Positions 10,346 through 19,606 of a stretch of DNA of 64,000 bases are shown here, piece after piece. This DNA comes from Colwellia sp. MB3u-41 (lineage in GTDB: Bacteria; Pseudomonadota; Gammaproteobacteria; Enterobacterales; Alteromonadaceae), in the NCBI RefSeq assembly GCF_014076845.1, contig NZ_JACGUT010000048.1, positions 31,861 to 95,860 on the forward strand, written 5' to 3'. The position numbers were made by a program, and so were the translations under genes. The notes beneath the pieces were generated by a model. The model saw nothing but the letters and a program-made list of their open reading frames with translations. It did not search any database and was not told the origin of the DNA. Each line of letters starts with the position of its first letter. Positions within the stretch are counted from its first letter, which is position 1.

Positions 10346-11137
10346 ATGAAACTTTCAAAAATTGCACAAGCTTGTTTAATACTCAGTTTAAGCACAACCA
10401 GCTTAATTAGCCATGCAACCCCCTCTGCAGAAAGTAACGACAAACAACTGAGTCAAGTTGTTGATGCGGGAACACAAATCAACCAATCAGCAAGTCAATC
10501 TCAACAGCGTGTTAATACCATTAACGAGCAAATACAAACAAAGTTGCAACAATTTAAAACCATTAACAAGGAAATTGACGGCTTAACCGTTTATAACCAA
10601 CAAATGAATACGCAAGTGGCAAACCAATTAAAAGAGCTTGACCAAATTGCGGTATCGATGGAACAAGTCAGCATCATAGAGCGCCAAATTTCACCGTTAA
10701 TGGCCCGTATGATTGAAACACTCGAAAACTTTGTTGCTTTAGATGTGCAGTTTTTAACGACTGAGCGTAATCAACGTATCACCGACTTAAAAAGCATGAT
10801 GGAACGTGCCGACGTTGCTATTTCAGAGAAGTTTCGCCGGGTACTAGAAGCTTATCAAGTTGAAGTTGATTACGGACGAACTATTGAAGCATACACGGGG
10901 TTAATTGATATAGAGGGTAGTGAACAAAATGTTGATTTCCTCAGAATTGGTCGGGTGAGTTTAGTGTATCAAACACGTGATGGAAAAAAATTAGGCTTAT
11001 GGGATAATGCATCAAAGTCATGGAAACCCCTTTCAGCTCAATACCGTTTAGATATTAATAAAGGTTTACGCATCGCTCGTAAACAACTTGCCCCAGACTT
11101 AATTATTGTACCTGTTGTACAAAACTCGGCTGAATAA
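10346..11137 (+). CDS. DUF3450 periplasmic coiled-coil protein of a TonB cluster
   Basis: A 263-residue protein with a signal peptide (residues 1-25, cleavage near SHA) and a long helical region (about 30-140) rich in Q, N, K and E that looks like a coiled coil, then a compact C-terminal domain with RIGRVSLVYQTRDG. This is the DUF3450 family, found next to TtpC/ExbB/ExbD/TonB genes in marine Gammaproteobacteria. It is the first gene of a tightly packed cluster ending at 15510 (11-bp gap to the next gene). The role is probably structural or regulatory in the periplasmic part of the energy-transducing complex; that is inferred from position. AAAAGG precedes the start. Confidence 0.88.
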   Translation: MKLSKIAQACLILSLSTTSLISHATPSAESNDKQLSQVVDAGTQINQSASQSQQRVNTINEQIQTKLQQFKTINKEIDGLTVYNQQMNTQVANQLKELDQIAVSMEQVSIIERQISPLMARMIETLENFVALDVQFLTTERNQRITDLKSMMERADVAISEKFRRVLEAYQVEVDYGRTIEAYTGLIDIEGSEQNVDFLRIGRVSLVYQTRDGKKLGLWDNASKSWKPLSAQYRLDINKGLRIARKQLAPDLIIVPVVQNSAE

Positions 11138-11148
11138 GGAATATCGCT

Positions 11149-12543
11149 ATGAAAAAATTAACAACATTACTCTCGGCAATTACGTTGTCAGTGGTCTCTG
11201 TATTCAGTAGCCAAGTTATCGCTCAACAAGCAACAAACTTAGATGATTTATTGTCACAACTAGCGCAAGGTAAAATCGCGCAAAGTAAGCAGAATCAAAG
11301 TCGTGAAGCTGAATTTAATGCAAAGAAGAGCCAACAAATTCAATTATTGAATCAAGCCAGTCAGCAGCGTGACCAAGGCATTAATTTAAGTACTCAGCTC
11401 GAGAAGAGCTTTCAAGACAATGATGTAAAGCTTGGTGATAATACCGATGCGCTTAATAAACGTATGGGTGAATTAAAAGAGTTGTTTGGTGTTTTACAAC
11501 AAGTTGCTGGCGATACGCGCAGTAAATTTCAAACGTCGGTTGTTTCAGCTCAAATTGCTGGACGTGGTGAGTTTTTAGATGAATTTGCACAAAGTATGGG
11601 CTCTTCTTCTAAGTTAGCTTCTATCGAAGAAATTGAACGTTTGTGGTTTGAATTACAACGAGAGATGACGCAAAGCGGCAAGGTACATAAATTTAGCCGC
11701 GAAATTGTTTTAGCGAATGGTCAAAAAAGCCAAGCTGATGTCGTTAGAGTCGGTGGTTTTAACTTGGTTTCACAAGGACAGTACCTTGAGTATATTGATG
11801 AAACAGGTGCTGTTGCTCAATTAAAGAGGCAACCCTCAAGCCGTTACTTATCAAGTGCTGATGAACTAACGTCAAGCACTGGCGACGTTGTTCCTTTTGC
11901 TTTAGACCCAACGGGTGGTTCAATTTTAGGATTATTAGTCCAGGCACCTGATATACAAGAACGTGTTGAGCAAGGTGGAGCCGTTGGCTACGTTATATTA
12001 GCGATTGGCCTTATTGGTTTACTGATCGCAATTGAACGTTTTATTACCCTTTTCTTTATTGGTGGTAAAGTTAGCCGTCAATTAAAAACGAATACCGCAT
12101 CAAATGATAATCCGCTAGGTCGTGTGATGTTAGTTCAAGATAAAAACCCGAATGACAATGTTGAAACGTTAGAGTTAAAGCTCTCTGAAAGCATTCTAAA
12201 AGAAGTACCGGTATTAACAACAAGGCTTACTTTTATCAAAATAATTTCAGTTGTGGCGCCTTTAATTGGTTTATTAGGTACGGTTACCGGCATGATTAAT
12301 ACCTTCCAAGCGATTACGCTCTTTGGTACTGGTGACCCTAAATTAATGGCGGGTGGTATTTCTCAAGCTTTAGTTACCACCGTACTTGGTTTAGTTGTTG
12401 CGATACCTATGGTCTTTATTTCAACTTTACTTAATACGCGAAGCCGCGGCATTATTAATATTTTACAACAGCAAAGCGCTGGGATTTTAGCTGAACGCTC
12501 AGAAGGCTCAGCTAAAACAGCAACACCAGAGCAAGGAGCATAA
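11149..12543 (+). CDS. TtpC-like protein: periplasmic coiled coil fused to MotA/TolQ/ExbB proton-channel domain
   Basis: A 464-residue protein. It has a signal peptide (to about residue 26), a periplasmic helical region (30-270), a transmembrane helix around 278-300 (VGYVILAIGLIGLLIAIERF), and a C-terminal ExbB/TolQ-type domain with the GLLGTVTGMINTF motif and two more membrane helices. Vibrio TtpC, needed for TonB2 function, has the same architecture. The protein presumably links the proton channel to TonB or the periplasm. It sits between DUF3450 and a canonical small ExbB, with gaps of 11 and 3 bp. GGAATATCGCT gives a ribosome site before the ATG. Confidence 0.9.
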   Translation: MKKLTTLLSAITLSVVSVFSSQVIAQQATNLDDLLSQLAQGKIAQSKQNQSREAEFNAKKSQQIQLLNQASQQRDQGINLSTQLEKSFQDNDVKLGDNTDALNKRMGELKELFGVLQQVAGDTRSKFQTSVVSAQIAGRGEFLDEFAQSMGSSSKLASIEEIERLWFELQREMTQSGKVHKFSREIVLANGQKSQADVVRVGGFNLVSQGQYLEYIDETGAVAQLKRQPSSRYLSSADELTSSTGDVVPFALDPTGGSILGLLVQAPDIQERVEQGGAVGYVILAIGLIGLLIAIERFITLFFIGGKVSRQLKTNTASNDNPLGRVMLVQDKNPNDNVETLELKLSESILKEVPVLTTRLTFIKIISVVAPLIGLLGTVTGMINTFQAITLFGTGDPKLMAGGISQALVTTVLGLVVAIPMVFISTLLNTRSRGIINILQQQSAGILAERSEGSAKTATPEQGA

Positions 12544-12546
12544 ATA

Positions 12547-13077
12547 ATGATCCTCTTCATCGAAATGATGAATCGTATCCAAGCGTTCTTGGATACGGGG
12601 GGGCTTGTGCTAAGTGTTATTGCAGCTGTTATCTGTTTAATGTGGTTACTTATTTTTGAACGATTATTTTTCTATTTACACAGTTACAAAGCAGTGAAAA
12701 AAAATATCATTGGAAGTTGGTTTAAACGTACAGAAAGACATTCATGGAATGCTGAGCACATAAGAATCGCGCATGTTTCAAGAGCCACCGAAATGCTGAA
12801 AACGAATGTAACGTTAATTCAATGTTTAGTTGTACTGTGCCCGCTGCTTGGTTTAATGGGAACAGTAACAGGCATGATTGAAGTGTTCGACGTTATGGCT
12901 ATTTCAGGTAGTGGTAATGCGCGTTCAATGGCTTCAGGTGTTTCACGCGCTACTATCCCAACAATGGCAGGCATGGTTGGTTCATTATCTGGGGTATTTA
13001 TGGTGACTTGGTTGCAGCGTAAAACAAAACGTAGAACTGAGCAAATGCAAGATAGCCTTCCCATGGCTCACCAATAA
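12547..13077 (+). CDS. exbB: ExbB-type proton channel subunit
   Basis: A 176-residue inner-membrane protein of the MotA/TolQ/ExbB family with three transmembrane segments (about 20-44, 93-115, 134-155) and the channel signature PLLGLMGTVTGMIEVFD. Together with ExbD it forms the proton-driven motor for TonB. AGGAG lies inside the end of the previous gene, and only 3 bp separate the stop and start, so translation is probably coupled. The protein is short compared with E. coli ExbB, as is usual for TonB2-type ExbB. Confidence 0.92.
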   Translation: MILFIEMMNRIQAFLDTGGLVLSVIAAVICLMWLLIFERLFFYLHSYKAVKKNIIGSWFKRTERHSWNAEHIRIAHVSRATEMLKTNVTLIQCLVVLCPLLGLMGTVTGMIEVFDVMAISGSGNARSMASGVSRATIPTMAGMVGSLSGVFMVTWLQRKTKRRTEQMQDSLPMAHQ

Positions 13078-13103
13078 TTAGCACTTAAATAAGGAGAAGC
13101 GCT

Positions 13104-13517
13104 ATGCGTTCTCAATTATCAAATATTTTACAAGAACAAGAAGAAGCCGAAGAAATTAACATGACACCGATGTTAGATGTTGTTTTCATCTTATTGATAT
13201 TCTTTATCGTTACCGCCTCGTTTGTTAAAGAAGCCGGTATTGAAGTGAATCGCCCTGAAGCGGCTACGGCAGTAAAAAAAGAGCGTGCCAATATTTTAGT
13301 GGCGATTAGTGAAAAAGGTGAGATTTGGATTAACAAGCGCCGTATTGATATTCGAGCAGTTCAGGCGAATATAGAACGATTAAAGGCCGAAAACCCACAG
13401 GGTACTGTGGTTATTCAAGCGGATCAAAAGTCGACAACTGACACGTTAATCAAAGTCATGGACGCTGCTCGTTCTGCAGGCGTTTATGACGTTTCAATTG
13501 CTGCACAAGAGGGGTAG
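13104..13517 (+). CDS. exbD: ExbD-type TonB energy-transduction protein
   Basis: A 137-residue protein of the ExbD/TolR family. A short cytoplasmic N-terminus is followed by one transmembrane helix with the essential membrane aspartate, in MTPMLDVVFILLIFFIVTAS, and a periplasmic domain ending in VKVMDAARSAGVYDVSIA, the family C-terminal motif. It is the ExbB partner. AAGGAG lies nine bases before the ATG. It is in operon with ExbB (26-bp gap) and TonB (3-bp gap). Confidence 0.94.
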   Translation: MRSQLSNILQEQEEAEEINMTPMLDVVFILLIFFIVTASFVKEAGIEVNRPEAATAVKKERANILVAISEKGEIWINKRRIDIRAVQANIERLKAENPQGTVVIQADQKSTTDTLIKVMDAARSAGVYDVSIAAQEG

Positions 13518-13520
13518 GTC

Positions 13521-14150
13521 ATGGCAACCGTGATGAACACGCCAGCCCGTTATAGCATAGGTTTATTGCTTGCTGTTGTAATGACCTTTTTATTGTTATG
13601 GGGTATGCAAGCACTGATTTCGGGGGGAAATAACGCCTTAACAGAAGCACCTCGCGGTAATGTGCTTGACTTTATTCGTCTAAAAAAAGAGCCACAATTA
13701 ACGACAAAGGAAAGAAAACCACAAAAGCCACCTGCGCCTAAAGCACCACCACCGCAGATGCAGCAACCACAAATGCAACAAGCCAACCCTAATGCCTTAA
13801 GTACAAGCTCTGGGTTTGGTGCTGACATTCAAACGGATCTAAGTTTAGCGGGCGGTTTAAGTTTAAGTGGCGGTGATGGCGACTATTTACCCATTGTAAA
13901 AGTCGCCCCTATATATCCACGTCGCGCGCAATCTCGTGGTATTGAAGGTTATGTTATTGTCGAATTTATAGTGACCAAGAATGGCTCTGTACGTGACGCT
14001 GTAGTGGTAGAAGCTAAACCAGAAAATATTTTTAACCAAGCTGCAATGGCTGCCGCATTAAAATTTAAGTATAAACCACGTGTGGTTGATGGTGTCGCCA
14101 TGGAAGTTGCTGGCGTACAGAACAAAATTTCTTTCCAAATAGAAGGTTAA
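13521..14150 (+). CDS. tonB: TonB family protein
   Basis: A 209-residue energy transducer. The N-terminal membrane anchor (about residues 11-33) is followed by a short proline-rich spacer (KPPAPKAPPPQMQQPQMQQ, about 66-90) and a C-terminal TonB domain (about 118-209) with YPRRAQSRGIEGYVIVEF and MAAALKFKYKPR. The spacer is much shorter than in E. coli TonB, as in TonB2 proteins. In those systems the TtpC-type partner compensates for the shorter span; applying that here is inference. It starts three bases after ExbD. Confidence 0.93.
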   Translation: MATVMNTPARYSIGLLLAVVMTFLLLWGMQALISGGNNALTEAPRGNVLDFIRLKKEPQLTTKERKPQKPPAPKAPPPQMQQPQMQQANPNALSTSSGFGADIQTDLSLAGGLSLSGGDGDYLPIVKVAPIYPRRAQSRGIEGYVIVEFIVTKNGSVRDAVVVEAKPENIFNQAAMAAALKFKYKPRVVDGVAMEVAGVQNKISFQIEG

Positions 14151-14160
14151 GGAGTCTGTA

Positions 14161-15510
14161 ATGACTAAAATGACAACTTTAAAAAGAAAAGCGTTATCGT
14201 GCCTTTCAATAGCATTACTCTTTAGTGCCCCAGTAGTACTTAGCGAAAATATCGGTGGTAATATTGCTCAAGCCCAAGATCAAGTTAAAGCACAAGGCGA
14301 GTCAGCTAAAAAATCCACGTCAGTGAAAGTACCCGCAATGCGCAATCGTGTTTACACACAACTTGCTCGAGCACAAAAACTGGCTGATGAAGGTAATGGT
14401 CTCGAAGGGTTTGATGTACTTGACGAAGTACAAGAGCGTATTGGAAGTTTAAACAGCTATGAGCGAGCAATGCTGTGGAATTTCTATGGCTTTATGTACT
14501 ACGGTAATGACGATGTGGCTTCAGCCATTGATAGTTTTGAAAAAGTTATCAAAGAACAAGCGATCCCTGAATCATTAAGGCTATCAACACTTTACTCGTT
14601 AGCGCAATTATCAATGCAAATGCAAAACTTTCCACAGTCTTTGATGTTTTTAGGATTATGGCAAGCAAGTAACCCGAAAGAAATGACCGATACTCAACAG
14701 GTATTATTTGCGCAGGTTTATTACCAAAACAAACAATATCAGCAGTCGCTCAACTATGTTTCAAAGGCGGTTGCACAGAGCTTCGCGGCCGATGAAATAC
14801 CCAAAGAAAACTGGTTAGTCTTGCAACGTGCGAATTACTTTGAATTAAAGCAACCAATTGAAGTTACGCGTGTTATTGAAAACTTGGTTCGTTATTACAA
14901 CAAGCCTAAATATTGGTTACAGCTTTCAGCCATGTACGGTGAAATAGGTGAGGAAGGTAAGCAACTTGCGGTGATGGAAAGTGCGTGGCAAGCTGGTTAT
15001 GTGACTCAACCAACCGACATTATTACCCTCGTACAGCTTTATCGTTATCATCAGGTCCCCATTAAAGCGGCGAACTTACTCGCTGAAGCAATAGACAGTG
15101 GTAAAGTGATTGCTGAGGAAAAGTATTTAGATATGCTTGCCAAGGCATATATTGCTGCAAAAGATGATGAGAAATCTATTCCAGTGTTAATAAACGCTGC
15201 TAAAATTTCCGATACTGGTAAATTTGATGCCCATTTAGCCCAGGCCTATTTAAATTTAGAAAAATGGCAACTTGCTATAAAATCAGCGGATAAAGCACTT
15301 AACCGTGGCGGATTAGATTCAGAGACTAACTTAGGTAATATGTACTTAGTCAAAGGGATGGCAGCATTTAACTTACAACAATTTGAACAATCTTTATCTG
15401 CCTTTGAACAAGGAAAAAAAGTTAAAAGTTCGGCTAAAACCGCTAAACAGTGGTTTAAGTATGTAGAAAAAGAGCAAGCAGCAAAGCAAAAGTTAGCAAT
15501 GCTAAACTAG
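14161..15510 (+). CDS. TPR-repeat protein closing the TonB cluster
   Basis: A 449-residue protein with a signal peptide (to about residue 28-40) and several degenerate tetratricopeptide repeats, for example MLWNFYGFMYYGNDDVASAIDSFEKV and MYLVKGMAAFNLQQFEQSLSAFEQG (each cited only in part of its repeat). It is probably periplasmic, a scaffold for the TonB complex. Homologous TPR proteins sit at the end of the same cluster in related genera. GGAG precedes the ATG, ten bases after tonB. A long hairpin at 15546 ends the operon. Confidence 0.85.
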   Translation: MTKMTTLKRKALSCLSIALLFSAPVVLSENIGGNIAQAQDQVKAQGESAKKSTSVKVPAMRNRVYTQLARAQKLADEGNGLEGFDVLDEVQERIGSLNSYERAMLWNFYGFMYYGNDDVASAIDSFEKVIKEQAIPESLRLSTLYSLAQLSMQMQNFPQSLMFLGLWQASNPKEMTDTQQVLFAQVYYQNKQYQQSLNYVSKAVAQSFAADEIPKENWLVLQRANYFELKQPIEVTRVIENLVRYYNKPKYWLQLSAMYGEIGEEGKQLAVMESAWQAGYVTQPTDIITLVQLYRYHQVPIKAANLLAEAIDSGKVIAEEKYLDMLAKAYIAAKDDEKSIPVLINAAKISDTGKFDAHLAQAYLNLEKWQLAIKSADKALNRGGLDSETNLGNMYLVKGMAAFNLQQFEQSLSAFEQGKKVKSSAKTAKQWFKYVEKEQAAKQKLAMLN

Positions 15511-15545
15511 TTTATCATTAGGTTTAGCTATACTCCATTGACACC

Positions 15546-15592
15546 ATAGAGCCCCTCACAGATGAAAGTTATCTCGCAGTGAGGGGCTCTAT
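15546..15592 (+). terminator. Strong hairpin ending the TonB cluster
   Basis: A perfect 14-bp stem: ATAGAGCCCCTCAC (15546-15559) with GTGAGGGGCTCTAT (15579-15592), loop 19 bases, followed by ATTTATTATAAAAA. It is GC-rich in an AT-rich region; the T run is weak, so it may also protect the 3' end. Confidence 0.75.
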
Positions 15593-15765
15593 ATTTATTA
15601 TAAAAATAACCATTATTATTTTTAGGTGTATGAAATTCATTCAATTGATGGTAAAACATTAGTCATAATAAATATATTATAAAATCCATAAGAAAAATAA
15701 TATGTTGCAGCTTTACCTTAATTTACGTTGAAGTTTAAGTTGTGATCTTTTAAAAAAGGTGGCTT

Positions 15766-17301
15766 ATGAATATTGGAATACCTAAGGAAACGTTAACGGG
15801 GGAAAACCGAGTAGCAGCATCGCCAAGCTCGGTAGTTGCTCTACTCAAACTTGGTTTTACTGTTTATGTACAAAAGGGGGCAGGAACAAAAGCAAGTTTT
15901 ACTGATGAAGAATTTGCCGATGCAGAAGCTTCTTTAGTCACGAAAAAAATATGTTGGCAGTCAGATATTATTTTTAAAGTGAATGCTCCATCACTTGACG
16001 AAGTTGCGCAAATGAAAGATGGCGCACATTTAGTCAGCTTTATTGCCCCAGCACAAAGTCCTGAATTACTTGAAGCTTTACGGGAAAAATCAATCACCAC
16101 TTTTGCTATGGAAATGGTGCCACGTATGACGCGTTCTCAGTCAATGGACGCCCTTAGCTCAATGGCTAATATTGCTGGTTACCGTGCTGTTATAGAAGCC
16201 ACTCATCTTTTTGGTCGTTTTCTTACCGGGCAAATTACGGCTGCGGGTAAAATGCCTCCTGCCAAAGTGATGATTATTGGTGCGGGGGTTGCTGGTCTTG
16301 CGGCTATTGGCACTGCTGGAAGTTTAGGCGCTGTGGTTCGCGCTTTTGATACACGCCCTGAAGTAAAAGAACAAATTGAAAGTATGGGGGCAGAGTTTCT
16401 TGAATTAGATTACGAGGAACCGGAAGATACTGGCTCTGGCGATGGTTACGCAAAAGAAATGAGTAAAGCATTTATCGATGCTGAAATGGCACTTTTTGCT
16501 GAACAAGCCAAAGATGTTGATATTATTATTACTACTGCGATGATTCCAGGAAAACCTGCACCCAAATTAATTACAGAAGCTATGGTGCATTCAATGAAAC
16601 CTGGCTCAATTATTGTCGATCTAGCAGCAGCGGGCGGTGGTAATTGTGCGTTAACGGTGCCGGGTAAAGTCGCTAATGTTAATGGTGTTAAGATTGTTGG
16701 TTATACTGATTTAGTGTCACGTTTACCGAATCAATCATCACAGCTTTATTCAAACAATTTGGTTAACTTAACTAAATTAGTTTGTCCAAATAAAGACGGC
16801 ACCATTACGGTTGATTTTGATGATCAAGTTGTTCGCAACATGATTGTAGTCAAAAATGATGAAATTACCTTTCCACCTCCACCAATACAAGTCAGTGCTG
16901 CACCTGTTAAGCCTGCACCAATAAAAATCGAAGCCGTTGTTGAGGAAGTTCAACCAGCCTCACAAACTAAGAAGCATGTTTTTATGGGCTTGGGCGCTAT
17001 ATTATTTGCCTGGGTGGCCAGTGTTGCCCCTGCTGATTTCCTCTCTCATTTTACTGTTTTTGTACTTGCCTGTGTTATTGGTTACAACGTGGTATGGAAT
17101 GTCAGTCATTCGCTGCATACGCCTTTAATGAGTGTAACCAATGCTATTTCTGGCATTATTATTGTTGGCGCTTTGTTGCAAATAGGGCAAGACAATATCT
17201 TAATACAAATACTGGCGGGAATTGCGGTGCTCATTGCCACAATAAATATTGTTGGTGGCTTTGTGGTGACCAAACGTATGTTAAAAATGTTTAGAAGATA
17301 A
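15766..17301 (+). CDS. pntA: NAD(P) transhydrogenase subunit alpha
   Basis: A 511-residue subunit of the proton-translocating transhydrogenase, which moves hydride between NADH and NADP+ using the proton gradient. The N-terminal NAD-binding domain begins [17 protein letters not shown] and has the dinucleotide motif [18 protein letters not shown] near residues 168-186. A linker rich in P, A and V (about 370-400) leads to four C-terminal membrane helices (about 405-505). Length and order match E. coli PntA. AGGTGG lies just upstream of the ATG. It forms an operon with pntB (11-bp gap). Confidence 0.97.
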   Translation: MNIGIPKETLTGENRVAASPSSVVALLKLGFTVYVQKGAGTKASFTDEEFADAEASLVTKKICWQSDIIFKVNAPSLDEVAQMKDGAHLVSFIAPAQSPELLEALREKSITTFAMEMVPRMTRSQSMDALSSMANIAGYRAVIEATHLFGRFLTGQITAAGKMPPAKVMIIGAGVAGLAAIGTAGSLGAVVRAFDTRPEVKEQIESMGAEFLELDYEEPEDTGSGDGYAKEMSKAFIDAEMALFAEQAKDVDIIITTAMIPGKPAPKLITEAMVHSMKPGSIIVDLAAAGGGNCALTVPGKVANVNGVKIVGYTDLVSRLPNQSSQLYSNNLVNLTKLVCPNKDGTITVDFDDQVVRNMIVVKNDEITFPPPPIQVSAAPVKPAPIKIEAVVEEVQPASQTKKHVFMGLGAILFAWVASVAPADFLSHFTVFVLACVIGYNVVWNVSHSLHTPLMSVTNAISGIIIVGALLQIGQDNILIQILAGIAVLIATINIVGGFVVTKRMLKMFRR

Positions 17302-17312
17302 GGGGCGCATTG

Positions 17313-18716
17313 ATGGAATTTTCTCAAGGGTTAATTAGCGCAGCTTATATTGTTGCCGCATTATTATTTATTTTTAGTTTGTCGGGGTTAAGTAAGCAAG
17401 AAACGGCTGAAACCGGCAATTGGTATGGCATCAGCGGTATGGCGGTGGCGTTAATTGCAACTATAGCTGATCCGCGTGTCGATAATGTTTTAGTGATATT
17501 TATTGCTATGTCAGTGGGCGCATTTATTGGTTTACATTTAGCTAAAAAAGTTGAAATGACACAAATGCCAGAGCTGGTTGCTATTTTACATAGCTTTGTT
17601 GGTTTAGCTGCTGTTTTAGTTGGCTATAACAGTTATTTTGAAATGGATCATTCATTAGCGTATAACCTAACCGACACCCAACAAATGGCGACCAACATCC
17701 ATTTAGTTGAAGTATTCTTAGGTGTTTTTATTGGCGCGGTAACCTTTACGGGGTCAATTGTCGCTTTTGCTAAATTACGCGGTGTTATTAGCTCTTCAGC
17801 ACTGATGTTGCCACATCGTCATAAGTTAAATTTAATAGCAGGTATTGTTACTTTAGTTTTACTTATTAGCTTTGTTCAAAGTGATGGCGCTATTAATCCA
17901 CTATACATGATGACCTTTATTGCACTTGTCTTTGGTTGGCATTTAGTTGCTTCAATTGGCGGTGCTGATATGCCTGTTGTTGTCTCTATGCTCAATTCTT
18001 ATTCTGGCTGGGCAGCCGCAGCCGCAGGTTTTATGCTTAACAACGATTTGTTAATTGTAACCGGCGCTTTGGTGGGGTCATCAGGGGCAATACTGTCATA
18101 CATTATGTGTAAGGCGATGAATCGTTCTTTTATTAGTGTTATTGCCGGAGGTTTTGGTACCGATGTTGTTATCGATAACGATACTGATTATGGCGATCAC
18201 ATTGAAATAAATGCCGAGGCTGTGGCTGATATGTTATGTGGAGCTAAATCCGTTATTATTACGCCAGGTTATGGTATGGCTGTAGCGCAAGCGCAATATC
18301 CTGTTTATGAAATGACTCAAGCGTTAAAAGCGAAAGGGATAGATGTGCGTTTTGCTATTCATCCGGTGGCAGGGCGCTTGCCTGGGCATATGAATGTTTT
18401 ATTAGCAGAAGCAAAAGTCCCCTATGATATTGTTTTTAGCATGGATGAAATTAACGATGACTTCCCTACAACTGATGTGGTTTTAGTGATTGGCGCAAAT
18501 GACACGGTAAATCCAGCGGCTGCAGAAGATCCAACCAGCCCTATTGCTGGTATGCCGGTGCTAGAAGTATGGAATGCCAAACAAGTGATTGTCTTTAAAC
18601 GTTCAATGAGTACCGGTTATGCTGGGGTTCAAAACCCATTATTCTTTAAAGAAAATACTCAGATGTTATTTGGTGACGCAAAAGACTCTGTAAGTGAGAT
18701 ACTTAAGTGTATTTGA
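17313..18716 (+). CDS. pntB: NAD(P) transhydrogenase subunit beta with an exchanged 3' end
   Basis: A 467-residue subunit with multiple membrane helices (1-260) and a C-terminal NADP-binding domain ([46 protein letters not shown]). I chose the ATG at 17313 rather than the TTG one codon earlier because [16 protein letters not shown] aligns with known PntB starts and AAGGGG precedes it. The last codons, [10 protein letters not shown] then SEILKCI, are unusual: a second copy of [10 protein letters not shown] with a different tail, EKTFKAL and a stop, occurs 2.4 kb downstream at 21076. The gene is intact and probably functional, but its end seems to have been swapped. Confidence 0.95.
   Translation: MEFSQGLISAAYIVAALLFIFSLSGLSKQETAETGNWYGISGMAVALIATIADPRVDNVLVIFIAMSVGAFIGLHLAKKVEMTQMPELVAILHSFVGLAAVLVGYNSYFEMDHSLAYNLTDTQQMATNIHLVEVFLGVFIGAVTFTGSIVAFAKLRGVISSSALMLPHRHKLNLIAGIVTLVLLISFVQSDGAINPLYMMTFIALVFGWHLVASIGGADMPVVVSMLNSYSGWAAAAAGFMLNNDLLIVTGALVGSSGAILSYIMCKAMNRSFISVIAGGFGTDVVIDNDTDYGDHIEINAEAVADMLCGAKSVIITPGYGMAVAQAQYPVYEMTQALKAKGIDVRFAIHPVAGRLPGHMNVLLAEAKVPYDIVFSMDEINDDFPTTDVVLVIGANDTVNPAAAEDPTSPIAGMPVLEVWNAKQVIVFKRSMSTGYAGVQNPLFFKENTQMLFGDAKDSVSEILKCI
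18663..18691 (+). repeat. 29-bp direct repeat, left copy (inside pntB 3' end)
   Basis: Positions 18663-18691 match 21076-21104 at 28 of 29 bases (C versus T at the 15th). The repeat encodes [10 protein letters not shown] of PntB. It marks the left boundary of a 2.4-kb segment and behaves like one half of an insertion-generated pair. Confidence 0.85.
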
Positions 18717-18766
18717 TGTATTTTTTTTGTTGTATGGAGATAAATTAAGTTACTAAATTAGGTATA

Positions 18767-18797
18767 AAAAAGCCAACTTAATTGTTGGCTTTTTATT
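18767..18797 (+). terminator. Terminator after pntB
   Basis: AAAAAGCCAAC (18767-18777) pairs with GTTGGCTTTTT (18784-18794), six-base loop, with flanking A and T runs; it can work on both strands. Confidence 0.88.
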
Positions 18798-18892
18798 GCT
18801 GTGAAGTTGCTTGATATTGCGGTGAGAGAAAGCATTGATTTCTTCAGAGGTTTATTTTATTTATCTAGATTGCATAGCTTAGAATTTCAGAC

Positions 18893-18917
18893 ATAAAAAA
18901 GACGCTCTAGGTGTCTT
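18893..18917 (-). terminator. Minus-strand terminator, probably of the PEP-CTERM transcript
   Basis: AAGACGC (18899-18905) pairs with GTGTCTT (18911-18917) with one G-U; the run of A at 18895-18900 becomes a U run only on the minus strand. The nearest minus gene is the PEP-CTERM gene whose stop is about 690 bp away, implying a long 3' untranslated region. Confidence 0.6.
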
Positions 18918-19606
18918 CTTATTGATATTAATGTTTCATTGTCTATATAAGCTTCTGGCGAATTCATAACCGCCAATTTCTCTTTATTGTCTAATTGGAA
19001 AATATCTAGTATCAGTGCCACCTAGTTGCATTTACCTAAGCTAACCAATTACATTTAACTCTGCCACAATAAGTTGATATTAAAAAAGATGTCATCTTTG
19101 GATGTTTTTAACACTGCTAACGCACACTTTTGCCACATTCGAGACATTAGTATTTGGAAATTTATATTGAAATTTTTGGTATGTTTTGATTTACAGTGGA
19201 TATGGCTGAACAACCGCATTACTCAGGCAGATTCCTTATAGCGGTCGTACCTCATTCATGTATACATGTGTAGTTTGAAACTGATTTTTCACCAAAAATT
19301 TCTCAGTCTGAATGTGAACAAAGTGAAGTGGTCAAGTAATATTGGCCACAGTTTTGTAGCTTAACTCGTATCTTCTTTCTGACTCACTTGGACTTTAGCA
19401 ACAGCATATTAAGAAGGTTTTTTTAGTTTCAAATACGATGTAGCTTAGTAACTTGCTGGTGTTCAAATATCTCTATAAAAACCATTTGTTAAATATCTTC
19501 CTGCGACCATTTGAAAAGCAGAGCTGTTCCAGACACACTCTCATCCCGATAACTCAATCAAAAGAACAGTTGTTGGCATTGCAGGCAATACCGACTTGTG
19601 GGGCTC

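Larger units (their letters stand above)
18717..19606. other. Gene-free region inside the pntB-tail-bounded segment
   Basis: About 890 bp with no credible gene. It holds the pntB terminator (18767-18797), a minus-strand terminator (18893-18917) and a 12-bp perfect palindrome CATGTATACATG (19257-19268). The rest is AT-rich and I recognise nothing in it. The + strand frame at 19453-19881 is largely the antisense of the PEP-CTERM gene and was not called. Confidence 0.5.
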
